Positions 16,491 through 26,652 are shown, numbered from the stretch's first letter. The stretch: 64,000 nucleotides of DNA from an uncultured Clostridium sp. (GCA_937927335.1 CALBDU010000029.1:1-64000); one strand, 5' to 3'. Program-made: numbers and translations. The notes: generated by a model from the letters alone, not told the origin.

Positions 16491-18404
16491 ATGTTTATAA
16501 GAGCAGCTGCCTGTGACTGGAAGGAAACCATACTATACAGGAATGCAGGCAAAATCACTGAGTTTTTATACAGAAGTATTGACGTTTTTGTATTTTCAGC
16601 CTTGATTATAGCTAAAATAATGTTCTATGGAAGGCAGATATCCACGGATTATTTTGATGGGGCAGCACTAAAGCCTATAGTAGCTGCATCCATACTTCCC
16701 ATTATAGGAATAACATTTTTGTTTAAGGAAAATAAAAGGGTAAAGGCTTTATATACCCTGGATTTAATAATGAGTCTTTTGCTGCTGGCTGATACAGCCT
16801 ATTTCAGATATTTCAAGGATATAATATCTGTAGGTGCCATCAGGAATGGAACGATGCTTGGGGGAGTACTGTCCTGCGTTACAACTTTAATTAAATTCAA
16901 GGATATTTATTATTTACTGGACCTTGTGATGCTATTTCCCTTAGTTCGAATAATGTATAAAAAAAAGGGTAACAAGCTTAATGGTATTACAAGATTTATG
17001 ATTTTCCTTATGTGCTTTGCAACAGGTATACTGGTTGACGGAAGGTACATACACCAGCTTTCTGTGGAGCAGCCTCTGCTTATTACCACAATGAGCAATA
17101 AGCTGTATCTAACCAGAATCCTTGGTAATGTTAACTATCATGCACTGGACATATATAATTTTGCAAACAACCTTGTGGAATCAAAAAAGGTGGTTTCATC
17201 GGAGACAAAGGAGGAAATTAAAACCTATCTCCAAAGCAATAATCAGGAAAACCAGGCAATGGTGCTTAAAGGTGCCGCTAATGGGAAAAATCTGATTATG
17301 ATTCAGGTGGAAGCCCTTCAGCAGTTTGCAGTAAACACAAAAATCAATGGTGTGGAGGTTACTCCAAGCCTTAACAAATGGATAAACAAAAGCCTGTACT
17401 TTGATAATTACTTTTATCAGGTATCCTCAGGCAATACCTCAGATGCGGAGTTTATGTCGCTAAATTCACTTTACCCGGCGGAATCAGGAGCGGCATACTA
17501 CAGATACACTGGGGACACCCTTGATTCACTGCCCATTGAGCTCTCTGCCAAAGGCTATACAACTTCAGCGCTGCACGGCTATACTGAAAGCTTCTGGAAT
17601 AGAAATGCAATGTATGAAACGGAAGGCTTTCAGAACTTTTACGGAGAAAGCAGCTTTAACCTTGATGATCAGGTAGGCATGGGCTTAAGCGACAAGTCAT
17701 TCTTGACTCAGGCATTAGCTAAGGTGGAGGCCCAGAAACAGCCTTACTATTCATTCCTGGTTACTTTAAGCAGTCACTATCCCTTCAATGATCAGGCAGG
17801 CTATGGAGATTTTAATGTTGGGGAATATGAAGGTACTCTTATTGGTGATTACTTAAGAGGAATACATTATACAGATCAGCAGCTGGGTGAATTTTTAGAT
17901 CAGCTGGACAAGGATGGCACTTTGGATAACTCAATAGTTGTACTGTATGGGGATCACAATGCAATCCCTAAGGAATACATTGATCAACTGTACAAGCTCC
18001 AGGGCTTGACTAACGCCACAGACCTTGACTGGTACCAGCTTCAGAAGGTTCCAATGTTTATACATTTTCCGGGAGATGCCAACAAGGGTGTTAACCACAC
18101 TTATTCAGGACAGATGGACTTATACCCTACTCTTGCAAATTTGTTTGATATAAACTTGAAATACAACTTCGGGAAGGATATTTTAAATTCAAGCAGCCAG
18201 AATGTTATTTTCAGAAACGGCTCCTTTACTGATGGCAGCGTATTTTATGTATCCTGGACCAATACCTACTACGACATAGTCACAGGAAATGTTATCAGCG
18301 AAACGGAAGATTTGAAGAGGAAAAAGCAGTCAGCTTTAACTGAACTGAATTATTCTGATAACATACTTAATCACAATCTTATAAAAGTAGGAATAACGAA
18401 ATAA
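16491..18404 (+). CDS. LTA synthase family sulfatase (polyglycerolphosphate transferase-like)
   Basis: A membrane-anchored extracellular alkaline-phosphatase-fold enzyme of 637 residues, similar to lipoteichoic acid synthases that polymerise glycerol phosphate from phosphatidylglycerol. The first 200 residues hold about five membrane helices. The extracellular domain then shows IMIQVEALQ (metal ligand Glu), the active-site segment SSGNTSDAEF with the catalytic Thr, SFWNRN, SSHYPF and VVLYGDHN with further metal ligands. I start at ATG 16491, just behind GGAGGGG, though an ATG 18 bases earlier is in frame. Whether the polymer is true LTA or another glycerol-phosphate glycopolymer cannot be told. 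Confidence 0.85.
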   Translation: MFIRAAACDWKETILYRNAGKITEFLYRSIDVFVFSALIIAKIMFYGRQISTDYFDGAALKPIVAASILPIIGITFLFKENKRVKALYTLDLIMSLLLLADTAYFRYFKDIISVGAIRNGTMLGGVLSCVTTLIKFKDIYYLLDLVMLFPLVRIMYKKKGNKLNGITRFMIFLMCFATGILVDGRYIHQLSVEQPLLITTMSNKLYLTRILGNVNYHALDIYNFANNLVESKKVVSSETKEEIKTYLQSNNQENQAMVLKGAANGKNLIMIQVEALQQFAVNTKINGVEVTPSLNKWINKSLYFDNYFYQVSSGNTSDAEFMSLNSLYPAESGAAYYRYTGDTLDSLPIELSAKGYTTSALHGYTESFWNRNAMYETEGFQNFYGESSFNLDDQVGMGLSDKSFLTQALAKVEAQKQPYYSFLVTLSSHYPFNDQAGYGDFNVGEYEGTLIGDYLRGIHYTDQQLGEFLDQLDKDGTLDNSIVVLYGDHNAIPKEYIDQLYKLQGLTNATDLDWYQLQKVPMFIHFPGDANKGVNHTYSGQMDLYPTLANLFDINLKYNFGKDILNSSSQNVIFRNGSFTDGSVFYVSWTNTYYDIVTGNVISETEDLKRKKQSALTELNYSDNILNHNLIKVGITK

Positions 18405-18407
18405 AAC

Positions 18408-18440
18408 AGGCCGGTGTCCAAAATGACACCGGCCTTATTT
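18408..18440. terminator. Bidirectional terminator between LTA-synthase-like gene and nrdJ
   Basis: AGGCCGGTGTC (18408-18418) pairs perfectly with GACACCGGCCT (18425-18435). The two genes converge here. Confidence 0.88.
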
Positions 18441-18447
18441 CTGTTTA

Positions 18448-21400
18448 TTAGCTGCATCCTGTGGTGGAGCCGCAGTCCAGGCATACCATGCAGGTGCCGT
18501 TTCTCACCATTCTGGTGCTGGAGCAATTAGCGCAGGTGGAGCCGTAAACTCTTTCCCCATCAATTTTCTTATGCTTAAAATCCTGAGGTTCTATTCCTTC
18601 CATAGCAGTCCTGGCAGGAACCTCCAGCTTGTTCAGCAGATCCTTGTCGTAGTTTTCAGGCTTTATCTGGCACCTGGAATAGTCGCCCAGTTCAATGTCT
18701 ATGATCTTGCTGATAAGGTCGGAGATGGAGGAAACATACTTTATATAGGGATGCTTTTGTACAAAGCCGTAGGGCTCATATTTTTGTCCCCTGAGCATCC
18801 TTGATATATCCTGAGGGGGTACATGGTATTGAAGCATTACAGAGATTGATTTTGATAATGAATTTAAAAGCCCTGTAATTATTGTACCTTCCCTGTCGGT
18901 AGTAATATAAACCTCGGAAATTTCCCCATTATCCCGCCTGTTCACTGTGGTGTAGATCTTAACATCGTCAATCTGTGCAGGGTGGGTGGTTCCGCTTCTT
19001 ATACCTGCCGGCTTATTCCTGGTGGAATATTTTATTCCTTTTTGGAGCTCCCTAGCCTTTATCAGCAGCGCATCATAGGTAAGATCCTCCAGCTTTGTAT
19101 CCTTATCGGCACTGAGACTTGTATTAAGAGGCTGGCTTGCCTTGCAGCCATCTCTGTATAGAGTTATGCCCTTAATGCCAAGCTTCCAGGAGGTAAGCAC
19201 CACATCCTTGAATTCATCCACTGAGGCAGTTTTCGGCAGATTTACAGTTTTGGATATTGCCCCGGAAATTAAAGGTGTAATAGCTGCCACCATTTTAACA
19301 TGGCCCATGGGACTTATGTATCTTTCTCCGCTGCCGCACTTGTTTGCAGTATCAAAAATTGCAACATGCTCATCCTTAAGGTGAGGTGCCCCTTCAATTT
19401 TGCCATCCAGTATTTTTTCATAGGTAAAGCCGTTTTCAGTAACAGTTTCCTTAAAGGTTACATAATCCAGAATATCTTCAATCTGTTCCCTGGTATAGCC
19501 AAGATTTTTAAGGGCTGCAGTGATAACAGGATTTATTACAGTCATGAAACCGCCCCCAGACAGCTTTTTATACACTATATGGCTGAAAAAGGGTTCTATG
19601 GAGGTTGCTCCGCAATCCATGGCAAAGGAAATAGTGCCTGTAGGGGCTATAACGGATACCTGGGCGTTCCTGAAGCCATACTGTTCACCAAGGCTTACTG
19701 CCTGCTGGAAGCTTTCCTTCAAGGCTTTGCTTATATTGCCAAGGCCTTCTCTTTTAAGAAGATGATGGTCCACTATATAGGGTGTATAATTCAAACCTTC
19801 AAATTCACTATCTGCAAGGGGAGTGCCATCCTTAAGCACAGCAGCACCGGCACTGCGCAGATGGTTTCTCAGCACCCTCTGCATATATGGCTTGTTTTTC
19901 TCATACATTCTGAAGCTGCCTGCCTCTCTTGCCATGAGAGCTGAAACACAGTAGGAATATCCAGTTAATGTGCCTGTTAGCGATGCCGCTAAAGTCCTGG
20001 CTTCCTCTGAATCATATGGGTAGCCCATAACCATGAATAGTGAAGCTACATTGGCAATTCCAAGACCGGTAGGCCTGAACATATAGGTCTTTCTTGCTAT
20101 ATCCTCTGTAGGGTATTGGCCCCACACTATAGAAGCCTCCAGTACCAGCTGAGTTATTGCAATGGTATGAAGGTAACCATCTATATCAAAGCTTCCATTG
20201 TCTAGGTCATAGAATTTAAATATATTTATGGATGCTAAATTGCAGGAGGAATCATCCAGGAAAGCATACTCGCCACAGGGATTAGTGGAATTAATCCGGT
20301 TATAGGGTGCGTTGTAAACACCATCTTCGCCTGCAGGGCATGTATGCCAGGCATTAAAGGTATCTGAAAACATAGGAGCAGGGTCAGCACACTGCCAGGA
20401 GGACATATTGAAGGTGTCCCATATTTCTGATACATTTATTTTTCTATTTGCTTTTTCATCAACACGTCCGGTAAGCTCTATTTCTTCATCAGGATTATCC
20501 TTCAAATTGTTTACCTTTTCCATGAAATAGTCTGAAAATCTGATGGAATTGTTGCTGTTCTGGCCTGAAACTGTTTCATAGGCTTCCCCGTCCATATCGG
20601 TATCATAGCCCATTTTTCCTAATGCACGAACCTTTTGTTCCTCCTTAGCCTTCCAGGTTATGTAATCCATTATTTCAGGGTGGTCCACATCAAGGCATAC
20701 CATTTTTGCAGCTCTTCTGGTGGTTCCTCCGGACTTTATAGCTCCCGCATTCCTGTCCAGACCTCTTAAAAAGCTCATAAGTCCTGACGACACTCCTCCT
20801 CCGGAAAGCCTTTCTCCTTTTGCTCTGATTTTTGAGAAATTGGTGCCTGTGCCGGAACCTCCCTTAAATAATTTTGTTTCAGTGACATATTGCTCTGATA
20901 TGGAATGTGAACCCAGAAGTTTATCCTCCACTGAAAGTATAAAGCAGGCGGAGGATTGTGTTCTTGTATAGTTATCAGGGCTTTCCACTACTTTGTTCAG
21001 CTTCTCGTCATAATAATAGGAGCCCTGTTTGCTTCCTTTTAAATCATAGGATAAAGCCAGGCCAGTATTGAACCATTGAGGGGAGTTGGGGGCATACATC
21101 TGGTTAAGAAGGCAGAAAACCGCCTCGTCATAAAATATGCTTTTTTCCTCTTCAGTTTTGACTAGTCCCTGCTGGCAAAGGGCTTCCGTCCAAAAGTTCA
21201 CCATCCTGTGGGCTACCATTCGCATACTGTTTTCATAGCCGGTATCGTTTGGAACCCCTGCCTTTCTGAAGTATTTGGACGCAATAATATCACAGGAGTT
21301 TTGGGAATAATTTTCCGGAAATTCAAGGTCCTTCATATCAATTAATACTTTCCCGGTTTTATGATCCTTTAAAAATACGTCAACGGTTTTCCACTTGAAG

Positions 21401-21486
21401 AGGTCATATACGGTGCTATCATGTGCTGTTTCCAGCTCCTTTGTGTAATACCTGTTAAATAAGTTGTGTAGTGAATCCAATTTCAT
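18448..21486 (-). CDS. nrdJ: Adenosylcobalamin-dependent ribonucleoside-diphosphate reductase (class II)
   Basis: Reduces ribonucleotides to deoxyribonucleotides with coenzyme B12, so it works with or without oxygen. The 1012-residue protein has GGSGTGTNFSK near 210, NPCGEYAFLDDSSCNLASIN near 394-413 with an active-site Cys, and APTGTISF near 640. A C-terminal TSCPD-type region ends in a zinc-ribbon with CANC and CLDC pairs and a final CS. The stated ATG lies only one base from GGAGGG, so the TTG two codons on (21480) may be the true start. NrdR-box-like sites lie just upstream. It stands alone between two terminators or promoters. Confidence 0.94.
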   Translation of the reverse strand: MKLDSLHNLFNRYYTKELETAHDSTVYDLFKWKTVDVFLKDHKTGKVLIDMKDLEFPENYSQNSCDIIASKYFRKAGVPNDTGYENSMRMVAHRMVNFWTEALCQQGLVKTEEEKSIFYDEAVFCLLNQMYAPNSPQWFNTGLALSYDLKGSKQGSYYYDEKLNKVVESPDNYTRTQSSACFILSVEDKLLGSHSISEQYVTETKLFKGGSGTGTNFSKIRAKGERLSGGGVSSGLMSFLRGLDRNAGAIKSGGTTRRAAKMVCLDVDHPEIMDYITWKAKEEQKVRALGKMGYDTDMDGEAYETVSGQNSNNSIRFSDYFMEKVNNLKDNPDEEIELTGRVDEKANRKINVSEIWDTFNMSSWQCADPAPMFSDTFNAWHTCPAGEDGVYNAPYNRINSTNPCGEYAFLDDSSCNLASINIFKFYDLDNGSFDIDGYLHTIAITQLVLEASIVWGQYPTEDIARKTYMFRPTGLGIANVASLFMVMGYPYDSEEARTLAASLTGTLTGYSYCVSALMAREAGSFRMYEKNKPYMQRVLRNHLRSAGAAVLKDGTPLADSEFEGLNYTPYIVDHHLLKREGLGNISKALKESFQQAVSLGEQYGFRNAQVSVIAPTGTISFAMDCGATSIEPFFSHIVYKKLSGGGFMTVINPVITAALKNLGYTREQIEDILDYVTFKETVTENGFTYEKILDGKIEGAPHLKDEHVAIFDTANKCGSGERYISPMGHVKMVAAITPLISGAISKTVNLPKTASVDEFKDVVLTSWKLGIKGITLYRDGCKASQPLNTSLSADKDTKLEDLTYDALLIKARELQKGIKYSTRNKPAGIRSGTTHPAQIDDVKIYTTVNRRDNGEISEVYITTDREGTIITGLLNSLSKSISVMLQYHVPPQDISRMLRGQKYEPYGFVQKHPYIKYVSSISDLISKIIDIELGDYSRCQIKPENYDKDLLNKLEVPARTAMEGIEPQDFKHKKIDGERVYGSTCANCSSTRMVRNGTCMVCLDCGSTTGCS

Positions 21487-21507
21487 CCCTCCGCAGTTTA
21501 ATTATTT

Positions 21508-21554
21508 TATCTATATATTGTATACTGTGATATATATGATATACTATATGTTGT
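21508..21554 (-). promoter_or_regulatory. Candidate tandem NrdR boxes upstream of nrdJ
   Basis: ATACTATATGTTGT (21541-21554) matches the NrdR consensus ACACWATATSTWGT at 13 of 14 positions. A weaker copy, TATCTATATATTGT, lies at 21508-21521. The 33-base start-to-start distance is close to, but slightly more than, the usual three helical turns. Repression of RNR genes by NrdR is well established; binding here is inferred. Confidence 0.5.
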
Positions 21555-21664
21555 ATATTATAAGATAAATTTTAACATAATTCAAATTACCAGCCAATTA
21601 AATGTGTGGATTTTTTATGTAGATTTTAGTCAATAATATAATATGCTACTATTTTCTTTGATTT

Positions 21665-21693
21665 TTGGAAAAATATAAATAATGTTGTATAAT
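21665..21693 (+). promoter_or_regulatory. Sigma-A-type promoter for the carbonic-anhydrase-like gene
   Basis: TTGGAA (21665-21670), 17-base spacer, TATAAT (21688-21693), 35 bases before the start codon. Confidence 0.72.
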
Positions 21694-21728
21694 GTATATA
21701 TCTATTATTATAATAAGGGGAGAAACAA

Positions 21729-22232
21729 ATGATTCAGAAATTCAGAGAGTTTAAGCCTGAAATTGACAATACCTGCTTTATTGCTGGAAATGCAGATATA
21801 ATTGGAAGAGTTAAAATTGATGAATATGCCAGCATATGGTATGGCACTGTGCTGAGAGGGGATGTAAACAGCATACATATTGGCAGGGGTACAAACATTC
21901 AGGATAACTGCACCGTTCACGTGGATCCCGGCGACAGCTGTGTGGAGGTTAAGGAATATGTAACTGTGGGACACAATGTGGTGCTGCATGGCTGCAGGAT
22001 AGGCAAATATTCGTTAATCGGCATGGGCTCAATAATAATGGATGGAGCTGTAATCGGCGAGGAGGTTATGGTAGGGGCAGGCAGCCTCATAACCTCAAAC
22101 AAGGTCATACCATCAGGTGTACTTTGTATTGGATCTCCTGCAAAAGTGGTGAGGGAGCTTACTGATGAAGAAAAACAAAGTTTGAGAGACAGCGCGGAGG
22201 GCTATGTTCAGCTTTCCAAGGAATATAAATAG
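21729..22232 (+). CDS. Gamma-carbonic-anhydrase-like hexapeptide protein
   Basis: A 167-residue left-handed beta-helix protein with repeated hexapeptides, such as IGRVKI and IIGM-type turns. The zinc histidines of the gamma-carbonic anhydrase family are visible as VHVD (near 65) and GHNVVLHGC (near 83-91). It resembles YrdA/PaaY proteins, whose activity is often carbonic-anhydrase-like but sometimes thioesterase or unknown. AGGGGAG precedes the ATG. The CvfB-like gene follows after 11 bases, so the two form an operon. Confidence 0.85.
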   Translation: MIQKFREFKPEIDNTCFIAGNADIIGRVKIDEYASIWYGTVLRGDVNSIHIGRGTNIQDNCTVHVDPGDSCVEVKEYVTVGHNVVLHGCRIGKYSLIGMGSIIMDGAVIGEEVMVGAGSLITSNKVIPSGVLCIGSPAKVVRELTDEEKQSLRDSAEGYVQLSKEYK

Positions 22233-22243
22233 GGAGTGTTAAG

Positions 22244-23098
22244 ATGGTTAAAATTGGAGAAATTAATAATATGGCTGTGGCTAGAAAAGCAGGCTTCGGA
22301 TATTTTTTAGATGCAGGCACAGGCAATACCAGTGATGATATACTTCTTCCAAACGGAAGCACTGAAGGAAAACAGCTGGAGGAGGGACAGAAGGTTGACG
22401 CCTTTATATACAGAGATTCCAAGGATCGCCTTATAGCAACACTGAGGCAGCCTTTAGCAAGGGCTCATGAAATTGCTTATCTTAAGGTGGTATCCAATAC
22501 TTCACTGGGTGCCTTTGTAGATTTCGGCCTGGAAAGGGATATATTAGTTCCTAGAAGGGAACAGAAATATAACCTTGACCCGGGGAATAAGTATTTGTTT
22601 TATCTCTATGTTGATAAAACAGGAAGGCTGGCAGCTACCACCGATATCGACAAACACCTGGTTAATTCAAGCGAATACAAGGTGGGTGATGAGGTTACAG
22701 GCATATGCTACGGCTTTCAGACCAACGACAGTGTGATGGTGGCTGTGGACAATAAGTTCAGAGGTGTCATACTTAATAATGAATATTATGCAGATATTAA
22801 ACCGGGCTATGAAATTAAGCTCAGGGTAAAAAAGCTGTATGAGGATGGAAAGCTCGGTCTTACACCCAGGGGTAAAGGAGCTGATGAAAGACTGCAGCTG
22901 GAAGAGGAAATCCTGAAATACCTTAATAAGCATGGAGGGAAAATGCCCTATAATGACAAAAGTTCACCTGAAGATATAAAAAAGGTATTCAATCAAAGCA
23001 AAAATTACTTTAAAAACGCTCTGGGCGGCCTGATGAAACAGGGCCTGGTAACCCAGGATGAAAATGGAACAAAACTTGTAGATAAAGTGCAGCCTTAG
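22244..23098 (+). CDS. cvfB: S1-domain RNA-binding protein, CvfB/YitL family
   Basis: The 284 residues match the CvfB layout: three S1-like OB folds (about 1-65, 68-135 and 145-210; SNTSLGAFVDFGLERDILVP marks the second) followed by a winged-helix region from about 220 that ends in VTQDENG. CvfB homologues bind RNA and influence virulence factor or translation-linked expression in staphylococci; the job in clostridia is not defined. It lies directly downstream of the hexapeptide protein gene. Confidence 0.85.
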   Translation: MVKIGEINNMAVARKAGFGYFLDAGTGNTSDDILLPNGSTEGKQLEEGQKVDAFIYRDSKDRLIATLRQPLARAHEIAYLKVVSNTSLGAFVDFGLERDILVPRREQKYNLDPGNKYLFYLYVDKTGRLAATTDIDKHLVNSSEYKVGDEVTGICYGFQTNDSVMVAVDNKFRGVILNNEYYADIKPGYEIKLRVKKLYEDGKLGLTPRGKGADERLQLEEEILKYLNKHGGKMPYNDKSSPEDIKKVFNQSKNYFKNALGGLMKQGLVTQDENGTKLVDKVQP

Positions 23099-23111
23099 GC
23101 TGCATTTTTTT
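23088..23111 (+). terminator. Terminator overlapping the cvfB stop codon
   Basis: TGCAGCC (23088-23094), loop TTA, GGCTGCA (23098-23104), then seven T. The stop codon lies in the stem-loop. Confidence 0.88.
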
Positions 23112-23167
23112 ATGGCATATTTCTATATTATATGAAGAAAATAATCATAAGATCTGGAGGTGATACA

Positions 23168-23986
23168 TTGAAAAAGCTCTTCAGCATCGTTATGATTTTT
23201 GTTTTATTTACTGCAGCTACAGGCTTTGCTGCAGTGCCGGTGTGCCAGGTTCATTTTATAGATGCGGGGCAGAGCGACTGCATTTTGATAAAGGGAGAAA
23301 AGAACAATTATCTTATTGATACGGGCGCTGTCTATTATACCGAAGCTATATTGAATTATCTTAATAAGAATAATGTGAAGGAGTTAAAGTCAGTTATATT
23401 AACTCATTACCATGATGACCACTACGGAGGCCTCCTTAAAATATGCGAAAAGCTTAAGGTACAGGAGGTATGTCTGCCCCTGCACAAGTCTGATATTGGA
23501 ATAATCTATGGCAAAGTGCTGGAGAATATGGGAATCAGGGTAAGACATGCAGATTGCTGCTACAGCCTTCATGACGGCAAAATAAACCTTGAAGCCATCG
23601 GACCATTGAGCTATGACAGAAAAAATGAAAATAATAATTCTCTGGTGCTCCAGGGTGAAATTGACGGTATCAGGTACATTTTTGCAGGTGACTGTGAGAA
23701 GGATGAGGAAAACGACATGTTAAGGATGAAGTATATCAAAAAGTGCGATGTGCTGAAGATATCCCATCATACCCTTGACACCAGCGGTACCAGCAAATTT
23801 TTAGCAGCTGCCCAGCCTGAAATTATGGTGGCAACCTGCAATGGTGTGGATACTCCGGACTATAAAAATCTGCAGAACTATGCCAGATATGGGGCTGTGC
23901 TGAGGTCCGATGTTAATGGCAGTATAGTTATTAAAAACAATAGTGTACAGGGAAAGGATATTAATATAAGGCTTATTAAAAAATGA
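23168..23986 (+). CDS. Secreted metallo-beta-lactamase-fold protein, ComEC C-domain-like
   Basis: A 272-residue relative of the lipoprotein at 1545-2390. TTG 23168 follows GGAGGTGA by the normal distance and gives a clean signal peptide (hydrophobic core to about residue 20, then AAVPVC). The motifs FIDAGQSDC, THYHDDH (metal site) and GDCEKDE correspond to the ComEC C-domain. The usual second histidine pair is present as SHHT. No lipobox is evident, so it is probably released or loosely attached. Substrate unknown. Confidence 0.8.
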   Translation: MKKLFSIVMIFVLFTAATGFAAVPVCQVHFIDAGQSDCILIKGEKNNYLIDTGAVYYTEAILNYLNKNNVKELKSVILTHYHDDHYGGLLKICEKLKVQEVCLPLHKSDIGIIYGKVLENMGIRVRHADCCYSLHDGKINLEAIGPLSYDRKNENNNSLVLQGEIDGIRYIFAGDCEKDEENDMLRMKYIKKCDVLKISHHTLDTSGTSKFLAAAQPEIMVATCNGVDTPDYKNLQNYARYGAVLRSDVNGSIVIKNNSVQGKDINIRLIKK

Positions 23987-23987
23987 A

Positions 23988-24033
23988 GGGGCCATTAAAA
24001 ACTAATTACCTAGTTTTTAAAAAGCCCCTAATT
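23988..24033. terminator. Bidirectional terminator between MBL gene and P-type ATPase
   Basis: GGGGC (23988-23992) and TTAAAAACTA (23995-24004) pair with TAGTTTTTAA (24011-24020) and GCCCC (24024-24028). The convergent genes share it. Confidence 0.85.
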
Positions 24034-26652
24034 TTATTTTTCCTTTAGTCTGAGGAAAAATTTTGCAATTTCATTTATAACCAGTGGTATAAGGGATATA
24101 AGTATTACGAATATCCAGTCGTTCATAGTAAGGTCAAAAACCTTGAATACAGAAGAGAAGAACGGCACTGTAATGACAATTTCCTGAAGGAATATGCCAA
24201 GAATCACTGCACCCACCAGGTACATGTTTGAGAACAATCCAATCTGGAATATGGATTTTCTCGGGTGTCTCATATTCAGAGCATAGAACAGCTGGGACAC
24301 GCTTAATACTACGAAGGCCATGGTCTGTGCATGCATTACTGAATCGGCATATCTTATCCTGCCCACTTCAAAGGCGAGAAGGGTCAGCCCTCCAATAAGA
24401 ATACCATTAAATATCATGAAAAATCCTGTGGTGCCAGAAAAAAGGCTTTCCTTAGGGTTTCGAGGCTTTCCCTTCATAACATCAGGATCCCCCGGGTCCA
24501 TGCCAAGTGCCAGAGCAGGGAAGCTGTCAGTTATAAGGTTTACCCACAGCAGGTGTATGGGGCGCAGCGGCGCCGGCCAGCCAAGGAGTATACCAATAAA
24601 TAAAGCCATTATTTCGCCTATGTTGCAGGACAGCAGGAATATAATTGATTTTTTGATATTGGCAAATATGTTCCTTCCTTCCCTGATGGCGCTTACTATG
24701 GTAGAGAAGTTATCGTCCGTCAGCACCATATCAGAAGCACCCTTAGCCACGTCTGTACCGGTGATGCCCATGGCAACCCCAATATCAGCAGCCTTAAGGG
24801 ATGGAGCATCATTAACGCCGTCACCGGTCATGGAAACTATATTTCCGTTAGCCTTCAGGGCCTTAACAATTTTAACCTTATGCTCAGGTGATACCCTGGC
24901 AAAGACCCGGTAATTTTCAATATTCTTAACAAGCTCATCCTCAGACATCTTATCCAGTTCCTTGCCGAAAATAGCCTGGGATTCATCCTCTGCAATTCCT
25001 AATTCCTTTGCTATGGCAAAGGCGGTATTTTTGTGGTCCCCTGTGATCATTACAGTCCTTATGCCGGACTGCTTGCATAATGCAATGGAATCCTTGACCT
25101 GCTCCCTGGGAGGGTCAATCATACCTATGAGTCCGATGAAAATCAGGTCCGTCTCTATTTCATCAAGATCTATATGACGGGAATCAAGCACCTTATAGGC
25201 TGCTCCCAGAACCCTCAGGGCATCTAAAGTCATGGCATTGGATGCATTTGCTATATCTTGTTTAATTTCAGGGGTAAAATCAACAATTTCACCGTTTAAA
25301 TATATCTTGTTGGTGAGATGGATAAGGTTATCCACGGCACCCTTAGTCATTACATAATATTTGTCATCGTACCTGTTAATGGTACTCATAAGCTTTCGAT
25401 CTGAATCGAATGGAATTTCATTAACTCTTTCATGGTCCTGTTCCATAGGACTTTTAAAGATATTATGCTTTGAGCCGGCTTCCAGTAAAGCCACTTCTGT
25501 AGGGTCACCGGTAACAGACTCCTTATCAAAGGTTGCATCGTTACAAAGCACCAGGTTTTCCAGCAGCAGGCTTTGCACCGGGTTTTTCTTATCCAGTTTA
25601 TCTATGGAATCCAAAGTTCTGTCTGCATAAAATCTTGTTACTGTCATTTTGTTCTGGGTTAAGGTACCTGTTTTATCTGAGCAGATTATATTCACTGCAC
25701 CAAGAGTTTCCACAGCCGGCAGCTTTCTTATAATCGCATTTTCCTTTATCATTTTTTGTACACCAATAGCCAGAACTATGGTTACTATTGCAGGGAGACC
25801 TTCAGGAATTGCAGCTACTGCAAGACTGATGGCTGTGAGGAACATTTCCAGCATATCTCTTTTCTGAAATATGGCCACGGCAAACATCAAGCCGCAGATA
25901 ATCAATGCGGCAAGACCTAACATCTTTCCAAGCTCCGCCAGTTTTTTCTGCAGCGGAGTAAGATCCTTTTCATCGCTTTCCAGCATCTTTGCTATTTTGC
26001 CTATTTCAGTATTCATGCCTGTTGCTACAGCAATACCTACTGATCTGCCATAAGTGGACAGTGTGGACATGAATGCCATGTTTTTCTGATCACCTAATGC
26101 GGTATCTGTATCACTAATTACAAGGTCTGCATCCTTATCCACAGGAACTGATTCTCCTGTTAAGGCAGATTCCTCGATTTGAAGATTTGCAGTTTCAATA
26201 AGTCTTAAATCACATGGAATATACCTTCCAGCATCAATTATTACCACGTCACCAGGTACAATTTCCTCCGAGGGTATTTCTTTTAATATACCGTCTCTTT
26301 TTACTACTGCCTTTGGAGTTGAAAGCTTTTTAAGAGCTTCCAGTGCTTTTTCCGCTTTAGCCTCCTGAATCACTCCGATAACCGCATTAAGCAGTATGAC
26401 AAAAGCAATAATTACTGCATCGCTTATTTCTCCTAAAGCTCCGGAAACCAGGGCCGCTGCCATAAGAATGTAAATAAGCACGTCGTTTAGCTGCTCAAAG
26501 AACATCCTTAGAAGGCTCTTCTGCTTTTTTGAGTTAAGCCTGTTCCAGCCGTATTTTTCCCTTCGTACTTCAACCTCCTCTGAGGATAAACCGTTAAGAG
26601 GATTCACATTGAATTCCTTGATTACATCCTTGGGATTTTTAATGTACCACAT
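24034..26652 (-). CDS. P-type cation ATPase (Ca2+-ATPase type, probable Mn2+/Ca2+ exporter)
   Basis: An 872-residue P2-type pump with about ten membrane helices. The phosphorylation motif is DKTGTLTQNKMT, TGES the actuator loop, KGAVDNL the nucleotide-binding region and TGDGVNDAPSLKAADIG the hinge. Helix M4 has PEGLPAIV, M5 has NIGE and M6 NLITDSFPALALG, all as in SERCA/PMCA-like calcium pumps. A yybP-ykoY manganese riboswitch controls the gene, so manganese export, alone or with calcium, is the likely physiological role. The gene is single, with its own promoter and terminator. Confidence 0.9.
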   Translation of the reverse strand: MWYIKNPKDVIKEFNVNPLNGLSSEEVEVRREKYGWNRLNSKKQKSLLRMFFEQLNDVLIYILMAAALVSGALGEISDAVIIAFVILLNAVIGVIQEAKAEKALEALKKLSTPKAVVKRDGILKEIPSEEIVPGDVVIIDAGRYIPCDLRLIETANLQIEESALTGESVPVDKDADLVISDTDTALGDQKNMAFMSTLSTYGRSVGIAVATGMNTEIGKIAKMLESDEKDLTPLQKKLAELGKMLGLAALIICGLMFAVAIFQKRDMLEMFLTAISLAVAAIPEGLPAIVTIVLAIGVQKMIKENAIIRKLPAVETLGAVNIICSDKTGTLTQNKMTVTRFYADRTLDSIDKLDKKNPVQSLLLENLVLCNDATFDKESVTGDPTEVALLEAGSKHNIFKSPMEQDHERVNEIPFDSDRKLMSTINRYDDKYYVMTKGAVDNLIHLTNKIYLNGEIVDFTPEIKQDIANASNAMTLDALRVLGAAYKVLDSRHIDLDEIETDLIFIGLIGMIDPPREQVKDSIALCKQSGIRTVMITGDHKNTAFAIAKELGIAEDESQAIFGKELDKMSEDELVKNIENYRVFARVSPEHKVKIVKALKANGNIVSMTGDGVNDAPSLKAADIGVAMGITGTDVAKGASDMVLTDDNFSTIVSAIREGRNIFANIKKSIIFLLSCNIGEIMALFIGILLGWPAPLRPIHLLWVNLITDSFPALALGMDPGDPDVMKGKPRNPKESLFSGTTGFFMIFNGILIGGLTLLAFEVGRIRYADSVMHAQTMAFVVLSVSQLFYALNMRHPRKSIFQIGLFSNMYLVGAVILGIFLQEIVITVPFFSSVFKVFDLTMNDWIFVILISLIPLVINEIAKFFLRLKEK

